NCBI RefSeq assembly: GCF_000974365.1
Contig: NZ_BAZW01000024.1
Location: 1-61,394, forward strand
Source: Geofilum rubicundum JCM 15548
GTDB taxonomy: Bacteria; Bacteroidota; Bacteroidia; Bacteroidales; Marinilabiliaceae
DNA: 61,394 nucleotides
Direction: 5' to 3'
Shown here piece after piece: positions 54,317 to 61,394 of this stretch; position 1 is the first letter of the stretch, and each line of letters begins with the position of its first letter. The translations under genes and the position numbers were made by a program. The notes under the pieces were generated by a model. It worked only from the letters and a program-made list of their open reading frames with translations, did no database searches and was not told where the DNA came from.

Positions 54317-55663
54317 ATGAATTACGGAAATATGGAGCATCCTAGAATGGCGGTATTTTTAAAATTTTTCCAAAAAGATATTTTTTGGATATTATTGTTG
54401 GCATTTACTTTTCGCAATATATATCAACAGTTATATGGAGGTGTTTTTTATAATGCAGATACTGTTTCCTACACTTATGCGGCGAACAATATTTTTAAAG
54501 GAATTATTGATGAGTTGAGAACGCCGGGCTACCCAATTTTTATAAGGATAGTGCAAATTCTGGGAGATGGTAATTTCCTTTCTCATATAATAACTGCTCA
54601 ACATGTTTTTTCATTTTTAAGCATTGTTCCGTTTTACTTTATATGTAAAAGCTGGATAAAAAGCAGGGTGCTAGTTTTCTTTGTATCCATTATTTTCGCT
54701 TTACATCCAATTCTTCTTAATTACAATAATGCCATATTCCCTGAATCCATTCTTATATCCTCAATAGTAGTACTTCTGTACTTCATTTCGACGTTGTTAA
54801 AAGCTTTTTCCTGGAGAAAACTGGTCCTTGTCCAGCTTGTTCTCTTATGGCTGATTATGTTGAAGCCGGGTATGGTTGTGCTATGTGTATTGATTAATAC
54901 CACCTTGTTTTTTCAATTGTATAAAAATCGGGGATCACATCTATTGCCAGGCTTTATGGGAATAATAATGATAGTGTTTGCTTTATTGGGAGGTTATTGT
55001 TGGCTTAATAGTAAGCAAAATGAAGTATTGGCTTTATCCACGGTTACCCATGACAATAACTTTATGAACGTAATACTGAGTTCTGCTTATAAAGAATTTC
55101 CCGATCAAAGGCTTGTTAGTATTATCGACACAACCATCCAAACAGGAAAATACTACACTGTTTATTACCTTAATAATGACTTCGAAAAGAATAAGAATCG
55201 GTTTGAATCGTTCCCCGATTACTACCCTTATACAGAAAACATGAGGAGCATACAACGTATTCCAGGCAATTCATATGGTTATGACCGGGAAAATATTGAT
55301 CCATTGGTAAAACAGGCAATGAAAACGCGCTCTTATTCTTCTTATCTAATATGGAAGTTTGAAGCTTTTGCCCAAAGAAATTTTTTTGGTGTACGGGGAG
55401 TCATTATTTATTTGATTTTAATGTTGGATTTTCTTCTTATAACCTTTTTTCTTTTTGCCAAAAGAAAATGGAAGTGGTTTAATATTTTCCTTTTGATATC
55501 CGCTGCCGGTCTTATTGTGACTTCCATATTAGCAGGGATAGACGATGATACCTGGGAAAGGGTATTGTTGCCTGTCATTCCTTTTTTGTTAATTCTTATT
55601 GGCATATTTCTCGATAACCTCTATTATCTAGTAAAAGAAAAGCAGAAAATGACCAATGAATAA
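54317..55663 (+). CDS. GT-C-like polytopic glycosyltransferase (paralogue B)
   Basis: About 448 residues with ten to twelve membrane segments, homologous over its length to the protein at 47547: FWILLLAFTFRNIY, NADTVSYTYAANNIFKG, LRTPGYPIFIRIV, QHVFSFLSIVPFYFIC, a soluble loop starting VTHDNNFMNVILSSAYKEFPDQ, and a closing DTWERVLLPVIPFLLILIGI. The conserved acid after TM1 fits GT-C chemistry on a lipid-linked donor. The start is uncertain: ATG at 54317, 54332 or 54347; 54332 aligns best with the paralogue, but the first ATG is given here. Two related transferases in one cluster suggest two sugars or two acceptor sites. Confidence 0.75.
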   Translation: MNYGNMEHPRMAVFLKFFQKDIFWILLLAFTFRNIYQQLYGGVFYNADTVSYTYAANNIFKGIIDELRTPGYPIFIRIVQILGDGNFLSHIITAQHVFSFLSIVPFYFICKSWIKSRVLVFFVSIIFALHPILLNYNNAIFPESILISSIVVLLYFISTLLKAFSWRKLVLVQLVLLWLIMLKPGMVVLCVLINTTLFFQLYKNRGSHLLPGFMGIIMIVFALLGGYCWLNSKQNEVLALSTVTHDNNFMNVILSSAYKEFPDQRLVSIIDTTIQTGKYYTVYYLNNDFEKNKNRFESFPDYYPYTENMRSIQRIPGNSYGYDRENIDPLVKQAMKTRSYSSYLIWKFEAFAQRNFFGVRGVIIYLILMLDFLLITFFLFAKRKWKWFNIFLLISAAGLIVTSILAGIDDDTWERVLLPVIPFLLILIGIFLDNLYYLVKEKQKMTNE

Positions 55664-55687
55664 CGGTTACAGCTAACTAATAAAAAT

Positions 55688-56665
55688 ATGCGTTATTTAA
55701 AGAAGATATTTATTGTGTTGTTGATTGGCATTGGTCTAATTGTGTTTCGAATGCTGGCTTTTGAGTTTTTTCAGGTTAAGCAGTTCAGCATGGAAGAGAC
55801 CTATTCTGATGGATCCATAGTGGTGGTGAATAAGTTGGCCTATGGGATAAGGTTTCCCATGCGGATCGGGGATATTCCTTTTGCCGAAGCAGTAGCTTTT
55901 ATGTTTGGAAAGGCTGACCGTATCCATGATATCTCTTGGGAATACCGTCGCATACCAGGTTTTGCCGGGATTAAGCAAGGTGATGTTGTTGTTTTTGATC
56001 ATCCTGCACCATGGAGCAGGGAAAAGTTGGTCAAAAGGTGCGTGGCTCTGCCCGGGGATACCATCGCCATCATCAATAACAGAAGGTATGTTGGTGGAAA
56101 AGAGGAAGCAGAACCATTTTCTGTAAAGTTTTCCTATTGCGTATATACTCACGAGAAAGAATTGCTGGAGGACAGCTTGAATCAGTATGGTATTGTTGCC
56201 CGTGACCATTTGTGGCAATCGAATGGCGCGCATCACTATGCCATGACCTCAGGGACTGCGAAGGCCTTTAGAAATTGTACTCTTGTTGATTCTGTTGTTA
56301 TGGATAACTTTCAAATTGGGGCGCCCGGACCACAATTGTTTCCACATAACAGGCAATACACCAGGGAGAATTACGGACCATTATTAGTTCCGGCAAAAGG
56401 GATGACTGTCTCTCTGGACTCCTCTAATGTTATTCTTTATAAAGATGTCATTACCCGCTACGAGGGAAATACACTGGAAGTTGAGAATGACAAAATATTG
56501 ATAAATGGGAAAGCATCCAAAAACTATACATTCCATCTGGATTATTTTTTTCTGGTGGGTGATAACCGATACCATTCTATGGATTCCAGATACTGGGGCT
56601 TTGTCCCGGAATTTTCAATCATAGGCAAAGTTGGTCCGGTTATCTATACCGGACGGAGAAACTAA
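55688..56665 (+). CDS. Signal peptidase I-like S26 protease
   Basis: A 325-residue membrane-bound protease. One N-terminal membrane segment (about 7-28) is followed by the catalytic Ser in QFSMEET (S34) and, after a binding-site strand, the general-base Lys in EKLVKRCVALPGD (K116). The C-terminal box is VGDNRYHSMDSRYWGFV. All boxes of S26 type I enzymes are present, with an insertion of about 100 residues between the Lys box and the last box, as in many Bacteroidota forms. Its place inside the cluster, instead of with housekeeping genes, suggests a dedicated role, such as cutting the leader of the four-cysteine peptide. That substrate is inferred. Confidence 0.9.
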   Translation: MRYLKKIFIVLLIGIGLIVFRMLAFEFFQVKQFSMEETYSDGSIVVVNKLAYGIRFPMRIGDIPFAEAVAFMFGKADRIHDISWEYRRIPGFAGIKQGDVVVFDHPAPWSREKLVKRCVALPGDTIAIINNRRYVGGKEEAEPFSVKFSYCVYTHEKELLEDSLNQYGIVARDHLWQSNGAHHYAMTSGTAKAFRNCTLVDSVVMDNFQIGAPGPQLFPHNRQYTRENYGPLLVPAKGMTVSLDSSNVILYKDVITRYEGNTLEVENDKILINGKASKNYTFHLDYFFLVGDNRYHSMDSRYWGFVPEFSIIGKVGPVIYTGRRN

Positions 56666-56706
56666 AATAATTGGTGATTTAAGATGAACCGCTTTATAAC
56701 ACAACA

Positions 56707-57987
56707 ATGAACAAAAATCGTCTGATAATTATTCTAGGGGCAATTCTTCTCTGTTATATGGGGTGGACCAATAAATATCCCTTGTTAACATCGGCCTCGG
56801 GGACCTTTATTAACAGTGGCTTTACCCGCGAGGTGCCCTGGTTCGGCAATTTATGGTATGGCCTGGTAATTACCCATGCAAGCTGGGCATCATCCTTGTG
56901 GCTGGTGATCTTTTTTCAGGCTGGACTTATGGCCGTTCTCATATATCTATTCTTTAAGTATTTCATAAAATTGCCAGAATATCCATTGTGGGCTTTAGGG
57001 TTCATCACCTTTATAACGGGGTTCACAACTGCGTCGGTTACTGTTAGCACCATTGAACCGCACATTTTTAGTGGTTTGAGTGTATTATCAGGTGGAATCT
57101 TGCTCTTTGCTAAAGAAATATGCCGTAGGGATTTCATTCTCGTTTCGGTCATATTTGTTTTTAGTTGTAGTATGGATCCTTCCAACATGTTATCAATGGT
57201 TTTTCTGTCAACACTATTCATGATTTTTGGCTTAATTTCAGTCAGAAGAAAGGGAACAGAACTATTGCAAAAATCAGTTCTGGTATTAGCCTTCACCATC
57301 ATCTCCATATTAATGGTCTCATTCATTCATCACGGAGTCGGGGGTAAATTCAGCCCTGTAAACAGCTACCATACTGCCATTTTACCCGGGCTTATGACAA
57401 CCGAACAATTTCAGGCTTCCCTCATGCAAAATCCTGAAGGAATGGAAGATAAACTGGATAGTCTTCTTGATTCTAAATCTCTGGAGATGGTGCAGGAGAA
57501 TGATTTTGTCCGTGCGCATGGCATCTATTCAGCCCAAAATGCCATCAGAGAAATGGTTGCACTAGAAACGGACGATGCCATTATGTTTAGTGACAGTACC
57601 GTAACTCTGCGTGCCGTGTTCGACTATTATAACCATGAGGTCAGGGATGTTTTTATTAGCAGACAGATATTTAAAATAATGCAGGTTAAAACCTGGGGTG
57701 GTGTTCAGGTATGGGTGTCACTAGCCGGATTGCTTCTAGGTGTTTTTGTTCTTAAGCGACATAAGAATTCATCCGGGTACGGATTTGTTATTTATCTTAT
57801 GGCAGGCTGGCCGGTGCTTGCATTTTGCAACAGTGTATTTTACGGGCAGGCAGGCCTACAAAGTCATCTAGCCTGGCTATGGGTTTTCCCCATGTTTATT
57901 TTTTTCCGGGAATCAAAAGCTGTGCAACAACATCTGAGTCGAATTTCCGCCATTTTAAGCATTAATGTCATTTCTAAAACAACATGA
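56707..57987 (+). CDS. Polytopic membrane protein, related to next gene
   Basis: A 426-residue protein with about ten membrane segments and no family I can name. TM1 is IIILGAILLCYMGW, followed by KYPLLTSASGTFINSGF and GLVITHASWASSLWLVIFFQAG. This matches in spacing the YPLFFSSDTAMYLEAAF and YGLFMYY...SLWFVVIVQS of the next protein, so the two are distant paralogues. A soluble loop (about 215-320, HHGVGGKFSPVNSYHTAILPG and DFVRAHGIYSAQNA) lies on one side of the membrane. The topology resembles GT-C enzymes or O-antigen-polymerase-like proteins. Ends in a four-base ATGA overlap with the next gene. Likely role in glycan transfer or assembly, unproven. Confidence 0.6.
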   Translation: MNKNRLIIILGAILLCYMGWTNKYPLLTSASGTFINSGFTREVPWFGNLWYGLVITHASWASSLWLVIFFQAGLMAVLIYLFFKYFIKLPEYPLWALGFITFITGFTTASVTVSTIEPHIFSGLSVLSGGILLFAKEICRRDFILVSVIFVFSCSMDPSNMLSMVFLSTLFMIFGLISVRRKGTELLQKSVLVLAFTIISILMVSFIHHGVGGKFSPVNSYHTAILPGLMTTEQFQASLMQNPEGMEDKLDSLLDSKSLEMVQENDFVRAHGIYSAQNAIREMVALETDDAIMFSDSTVTLRAVFDYYNHEVRDVFISRQIFKIMQVKTWGGVQVWVSLAGLLLGVFVLKRHKNSSGYGFVIYLMAGWPVLAFCNSVFYGQAGLQSHLAWLWVFPMFIFFRESKAVQQHLSRISAILSINVISKTT

Positions 57988-59369
57988 AAAGGGTCTTATA
58001 TAGCAAATTTTTAATGGGCGATCAGCTCAAAGACATCGGGGCCATTTTTCTTGCTGCAATCATGTTGTGCTTTTGGTCGATTTATAACGGATACCCGTTA
58101 TTTTTTAGCAGTGATACGGCTATGTATTTGGAGGCGGCTTTTGCTAAACATGTAGGGCCAGACCGGCCGATACTATATGGCTTGTTTATGTATTATATAA
58201 GCGGTCAATATTCCTTGTGGTTTGTAGTCATAGTGCAATCATTGATACTCTCTTATTCATTCTACTGTTGGTTTCGTTATTTCTTGCCAGGAGAAAATTA
58301 CTTGCTCTTTTTCCTGTTGTATTCCGCTTTTGTTTCGATTTTTATGGGCGCATCTTTTAATGTCAGCTGGCTCATGCCTGATGTTTTTACACCTTTATCA
58401 GTTCTGTCCATTGGACTTATCATTTTTGCTCCGCGACTTCCCAGACATGTATGGGTTTTTCTTATTGGTCTTTCGATTTTGGGTATTGCCATGCACAACT
58501 CTCATCTATTTGTTTGTTTGGGTCTTACCTTACTTCTCTTAGCCGGCTATGCATTCAAATCAGTCCGTGAGATTTATAATCTGGTTGGTATTAAATTTAG
58601 CCGCATTGCTATTGTCATAGGGCTTATTATTACATCTGCATTTTTTGCAGCATCAATCAGTTACCAATATGGAGGAGGATTTAAGAGTTCGAGAGGTGGC
58701 ACCGTCTTTTTGATGGGAAGTCTTGTCGAAATGGGAGTCGTCGACATTTATTTGGGAGAGAACTGTTCACAAAAGGACTATCGCATTTGTGAGTACCGCG
58801 ACACGATTCCCAACAATTTCCTTTGGGCAAGTAATAGTCCAATATACCAAACAGGAGGCTGGGCAGGCAGTGAGGCGGAGTATTCTGCCATAGTGAATGA
58901 TATTTTAACAACCCCAAAATATTTAAAATTGGTTGTCTGGAAATCGATTTTACGCACCATTTCCCAATTTATGCATTTTGATACTGGTGAAGCCACCAAA
59001 GCAACCCCAAGGATAGATCAAGGTTTTAGACGTTTTTACCCCAATGAATATGACAATTACTACAAGGCCAGACAGAACCAAGGGGAATTGAATTTTAAGT
59101 TGGTAAACCATACGCAGGTAGTAATATTTTTATCCTGCATTTTATTATACGCATTGATATATTACAAAAATGGAATGTCCTTAAAATTTAGATTTTTAAT
59201 TCTGTTCTTGCTCATCGCCCTCCTTATCAACGCCTGGGTTTGCGGCACTTTTTCCGGGGTTTATTTCAGATACCAGGCGAGACTTTTATGGTTAATACCC
59301 ATGCCTGTGTTTTTGTTCTTAGCAACGAAAATTCGGATTAGAAGCACAGAACAACCAAAACAAACTTAA
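57984..59369 (+). CDS. Polytopic membrane protein, related to previous gene
   Basis: A 461-residue protein with about ten to twelve membrane segments. The first loop holds NGYPLFFSSDTAMYLEAAF, where SSDT contains an acidic residue after TM1 as in GT-C transferases. A large loop (about 230-350, RGGTVFLMGSLVEMGVVDIYLGENCS and RIDQGFRRFYPNEYDNYY) follows. The C-terminal helices end FSGVYFRYQARLLWLIPMPVFLFLA. The start ATG overlaps the previous stop (ATGA), showing translational coupling. Similar in outline to its upstream neighbour. I cannot name the family; a glycan-related membrane function is inferred from context. Confidence 0.6.
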   Translation: MKRVLYSKFLMGDQLKDIGAIFLAAIMLCFWSIYNGYPLFFSSDTAMYLEAAFAKHVGPDRPILYGLFMYYISGQYSLWFVVIVQSLILSYSFYCWFRYFLPGENYLLFFLLYSAFVSIFMGASFNVSWLMPDVFTPLSVLSIGLIIFAPRLPRHVWVFLIGLSILGIAMHNSHLFVCLGLTLLLLAGYAFKSVREIYNLVGIKFSRIAIVIGLIITSAFFAASISYQYGGGFKSSRGGTVFLMGSLVEMGVVDIYLGENCSQKDYRICEYRDTIPNNFLWASNSPIYQTGGWAGSEAEYSAIVNDILTTPKYLKLVVWKSILRTISQFMHFDTGEATKATPRIDQGFRRFYPNEYDNYYKARQNQGELNFKLVNHTQVVIFLSCILLYALIYYKNGMSLKFRFLILFLLIALLINAWVCGTFSGVYFRYQARLLWLIPMPVFLFLATKIRIRSTEQPKQT

Positions 59370-59380
59370 CTCAAAATATT

Positions 59381-60535
59381 ATGAAATATGAATTAACAGT
59401 TTTAATGCCTTGTTTAAATGAGGAGGAAACTCTGACACAATGTATTGGAAAGGCTAAGAAAGCTATTGAAGCATACAATATAGATGCAGAAATTTTAATT
59501 GCGGATAATGGGAGTACGGATAGATCAATTGAAATTGCTACAGAGTTAGGAGCTCGTGTGCTTCATGTTAAGAGTAAAGGCTATGGAAGTGCGCTGTCGG
59601 CTGGTATTGAGCATGCGAAAGGTCGGTACGTGATAATGGGAGACTCTGATGACAGTTATGATTTTGGAGATGTTCCAAGGTTTTTAGATAAGCTAAAGGA
59701 AGGGAATGACTTGGTTATGGGCAATCGTTTTCAGGGCGGTATTGAACCAGGCGCAATGCCTTTCCTACATAAATATTTAGGTAACCCGGTGTTGTCGTTC
59801 ACCGGTCGTTTGTTTTTTAATATTCCGGTGAACGATTTTCATTGCGGCTTAAGGGCATTTGACCGTGATGCAGTCTTAAATCTGGGACTTTCTACCTCCG
59901 GCATGGAGTTTGCCTCAGAAATGGTAGTTAAAGCAGCCTTGCACAATTTAAAAATAGCCGAAATTCCTACAAAGCTATCACAGGACGGTCGATCACGTCC
60001 TCCACACCTAAATACCTGGCAAGATGGCTGGCGTCATCTACGATTTTTATTGCTATACAGTCCCAAATGGCTGTTTTTATACCCCGGACTGGCTCTGGTT
60101 CTTTTCGGTCTCATTATTACCTCAATATTATATGCTACACCGGTAACAATTAATAATGTCACATTTGACATTCATACAATGCTCTACTTTTCAATGTTGA
60201 CAGTTGTTGGCTCTCAAATTGTCCTATTCTATTATTTATCCAAATTTTATGCTGCAAAATCCAGTCTGATCCCTGGCGGTGAAATATGGATTCAACAATT
60301 TAACCGATGGTTTTCTTTAGAAAAAGGAATTGGTTTAGGAGCCTTTTTTCTATTAGCTGGTGTTGCTTTAGCAATTAGCAGCTTTTTGGTCTGGAGTAAA
60401 TATGCTTATGGAGATCTGGAGCCTGAAACGGTATTACGCCTGGTTATTCCAGCAGTAACCTTTGTTTTACTGGGGGTACAACTTGTTTTTAATAGTTTTT
60501 TTATCAGTGTTCTGGGTTTAAAAACAATGCAGTAA
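59381..60535 (+). CDS. Family 2 glycosyltransferase, polyprenyl-phosphate sugar synthase type
   Basis: A 384-residue enzyme. The N-terminal GT-A domain (about 1-230) resembles dolichyl-phosphate mannose synthase: LTVLMPCLNEEETL, AEILIADNGSTDRSIEIA, GYGSALSAGIEHAKGRYVIMGDSDDSYDFGD with the metal-binding acids, and NDFHCGLRAFDRDAV. The C-terminal part (about 235-380) has four membrane segments. It should move a sugar from a nucleotide donor to undecaprenyl phosphate on the cytoplasmic face. Last gene of the cluster. Together with GtrA (flipping) and the GT-C-like proteins (transfer outside) it forms a complete lipid-linked sugar route. The sugar is unknown. Confidence 0.9.
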   Translation: MKYELTVLMPCLNEEETLTQCIGKAKKAIEAYNIDAEILIADNGSTDRSIEIATELGARVLHVKSKGYGSALSAGIEHAKGRYVIMGDSDDSYDFGDVPRFLDKLKEGNDLVMGNRFQGGIEPGAMPFLHKYLGNPVLSFTGRLFFNIPVNDFHCGLRAFDRDAVLNLGLSTSGMEFASEMVVKAALHNLKIAEIPTKLSQDGRSRPPHLNTWQDGWRHLRFLLLYSPKWLFLYPGLALVLFGLIITSILYATPVTINNVTFDIHTMLYFSMLTVVGSQIVLFYYLSKFYAAKSSLIPGGEIWIQQFNRWFSLEKGIGLGAFFLLAGVALAISSFLVWSKYAYGDLEPETVLRLVIPAVTFVLLGVQLVFNSFFISVLGLKTMQ

Positions 60536-60622
60536 TTTATCTCCATTTTTTGTTAACCGTTTTTAAGAATTATTACCTTTATGAGTTTTATAGTCTTTAA
60601 TTCCTTATACCAAAGACCTGCT

Positions 60623-61394
60623 ATGTTGACGAAATCTCTTGCTCTTTTAGTTATTACCAGCACTTTTTATGCCTGTTCTTCTTCCAAAGGCGGTGATGAT
60701 ACGGCCGCGGATGCCGCGGATGCGGCCCGTTTGTCTTATGTGGAGCCTCCGGAAACCCGGGTGGAGGTTACGTCGGTAGAGCGCGGTTCTTTTGAGCTGG
60801 AGCTGGTGAGCAACGGACATTTGGAAGCTCAACGCAAGGCGGTGGTGCCTTTTGTGGTGCAGGAGCAAATTAAGGCGGTGCATGTGAGGGAGGGCGAGCG
60901 GGTCAATGCCGGACAATTATTGGGCGCGGTGGAGCCTTTTACTTATCAAAAGCGCCTGGATGAGGCGCTGAACAGGCACCAGCAGTCGTTGATCGATTTG
61001 GAGGACCGGCTTTTGGGTTTTGGGTATCGGATTCAGGATTCTTTAAAAATACCGGAAGACCAGCTGCGGATGGCAAAACTGCGCAGTGGATTTAATTCGG
61101 CGGAGATTTCCCTGGAGGAGGCGCGCCGCAATTTTGAGACGACATCGATCAAGGCGCCCATCACAGGGGTGGTTACCAATCTGGAGGCCCGGGTGCACAA
61201 TCCTTCTACGGCTTTTCAAAAGTTTTGTGACATTCTGGATTTGAGCAGTATGCACCTGGTATTTTATTTGCTGGAGACGGAACTGGCGGGGGTTGAGCAG
61301 GGACAGCTGGTGGAGCTGCGGCCTTTTGCCCTGCAGGGCGAAAAGTTTGAGGGCCGGGTGAGCAGCATCAATCCCATGGTGGATGAAAAAGGGA
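60623..61394 (+). CDS. RND efflux periplasmic adaptor lipoprotein, 5' part
   Basis: An open frame from ATG 60623 runs off the window end (257 codons seen). Signal MLTKSLALLVITSTFYACSS marks a lipoprotein. The adaptor pattern follows: an Ala/Asp-rich linker, RVEVTSVERGSFELELVSNG, lipoyl half IKAVHVREGERVNAGQLLGAV, a shortened hairpin (YQKRLDEALNRHQQSLIDLE and FNSAEISLEEARRNFE), second lipoyl half TTSIKAPITGVVTNLEARVH, and the start of the beta-barrel (LVFYLLETELAGVEQGQLVELRPF). GC content rises sharply compared with the preceding cluster. Its pump and channel genes should lie just beyond the window. Confidence 0.88.
   Translation, partial: MLTKSLALLVITSTFYACSSSKGGDDTAADAADAARLSYVEPPETRVEVTSVERGSFELELVSNGHLEAQRKAVVPFVVQEQIKAVHVREGERVNAGQLLGAVEPFTYQKRLDEALNRHQQSLIDLEDRLLGFGYRIQDSLKIPEDQLRMAKLRSGFNSAEISLEEARRNFETTSIKAPITGVVTNLEARVHNPSTAFQKFCDILDLSSMHLVFYLLETELAGVEQGQLVELRPFALQGEKFEGRVSSINPMVDEKG

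Noticed and set aside
60647-60916. Minus-strand 89-codon frame near the window end
   Set aside because: It is antisense to the RND adaptor gene starting at 60623, whose frame carries the lipoprotein signal and lipoyl motifs.

Overview
This window looks like a chromosomal segment from a Bacteroidota bacterium, probably Bacteroidales/Marinilabiliales-like. The evidence is the TAnnTTTG type -7 promoter boxes, weak Shine-Dalgarno signals, tRNA genes without an encoded CCA, a secreted protease with a type IX secretion (T9SS) C-terminal domain, a TonB-dependent receptor, DUF4465/DUF4369/TlpA proteins, a GRGPxEY six-bladed propeller and an NVEALA-like peptide. The genus is an inference.

Layout. 1-4749: SlyD-like FKBP, aroC, a dicarboxylate/amino acid symporter, tRNA-Pro and a luciferase-like monooxygenase. 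5066-13066: a TetR-controlled RND efflux operon with near-identical palindromic operators before tetR and before the operon; its TolC gene is fused to a periplasmic-binding-like domain. 13177-18001: DoxX plus Gfo/Idh/MocA oxidoreductase, a chemotaxis receptor, an internally deleted acetylxylan esterase remnant and a bacteriohemerythrin. 17066-18597: two copies of a miniature transcription unit (promoter, identical 20-nt 5' segment, covarying hairpin, U-tract). 18912-32178: ppc, a GH43 lipoprotein, a VWA lipoprotein, a T9SS serine protease, a DUF4465 lipoprotein, a TlpA-like protein, an aminopeptidase P and an adhesin-like protein. 32366-39445: a TonB receptor behind a promoter-terminator leader, a U32/RlhA-like protein, a GH16-fold protein without its catalytic glutamates, tRNA-Leu and an AT-rich Fic gene. 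39514-45167: a second, intact RND operon preceded by an octamer tandem repeat. 46078-60535: a lower-GC, one-direction cluster of about 14 kb. 60623 to the end: the truncated start of a third RND adaptor.

The 46-60 kb cluster is the best candidate for an undescribed system. It encodes a four-cysteine secreted mini-protein, a propeller lipoprotein, a membrane-anchored CxxC thioredoxin-like protein, a dedicated signal peptidase I, and a lipid-linked sugar set: UDP-galactopyranose-mutase-like flavoprotein, polyprenyl-phosphate GT2, GtrA, two paralogous GT-C-like proteins, two further related membrane proteins and a GH2 glycosidase. I infer an operon that exports, oxidises, processes and possibly glycosylates a small peptide. 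No single gene proves this.

Six genes (RND adaptor, DoxX, hemerythrin, DUF4465, U32, GH16-like) are each broken by one missing base, and in every case the frame is restored by completing a GCN alanine codon. This is either a systematic sequencing artefact or an unusual mutational pattern. These genes are annotated over their full length as frameshifted.
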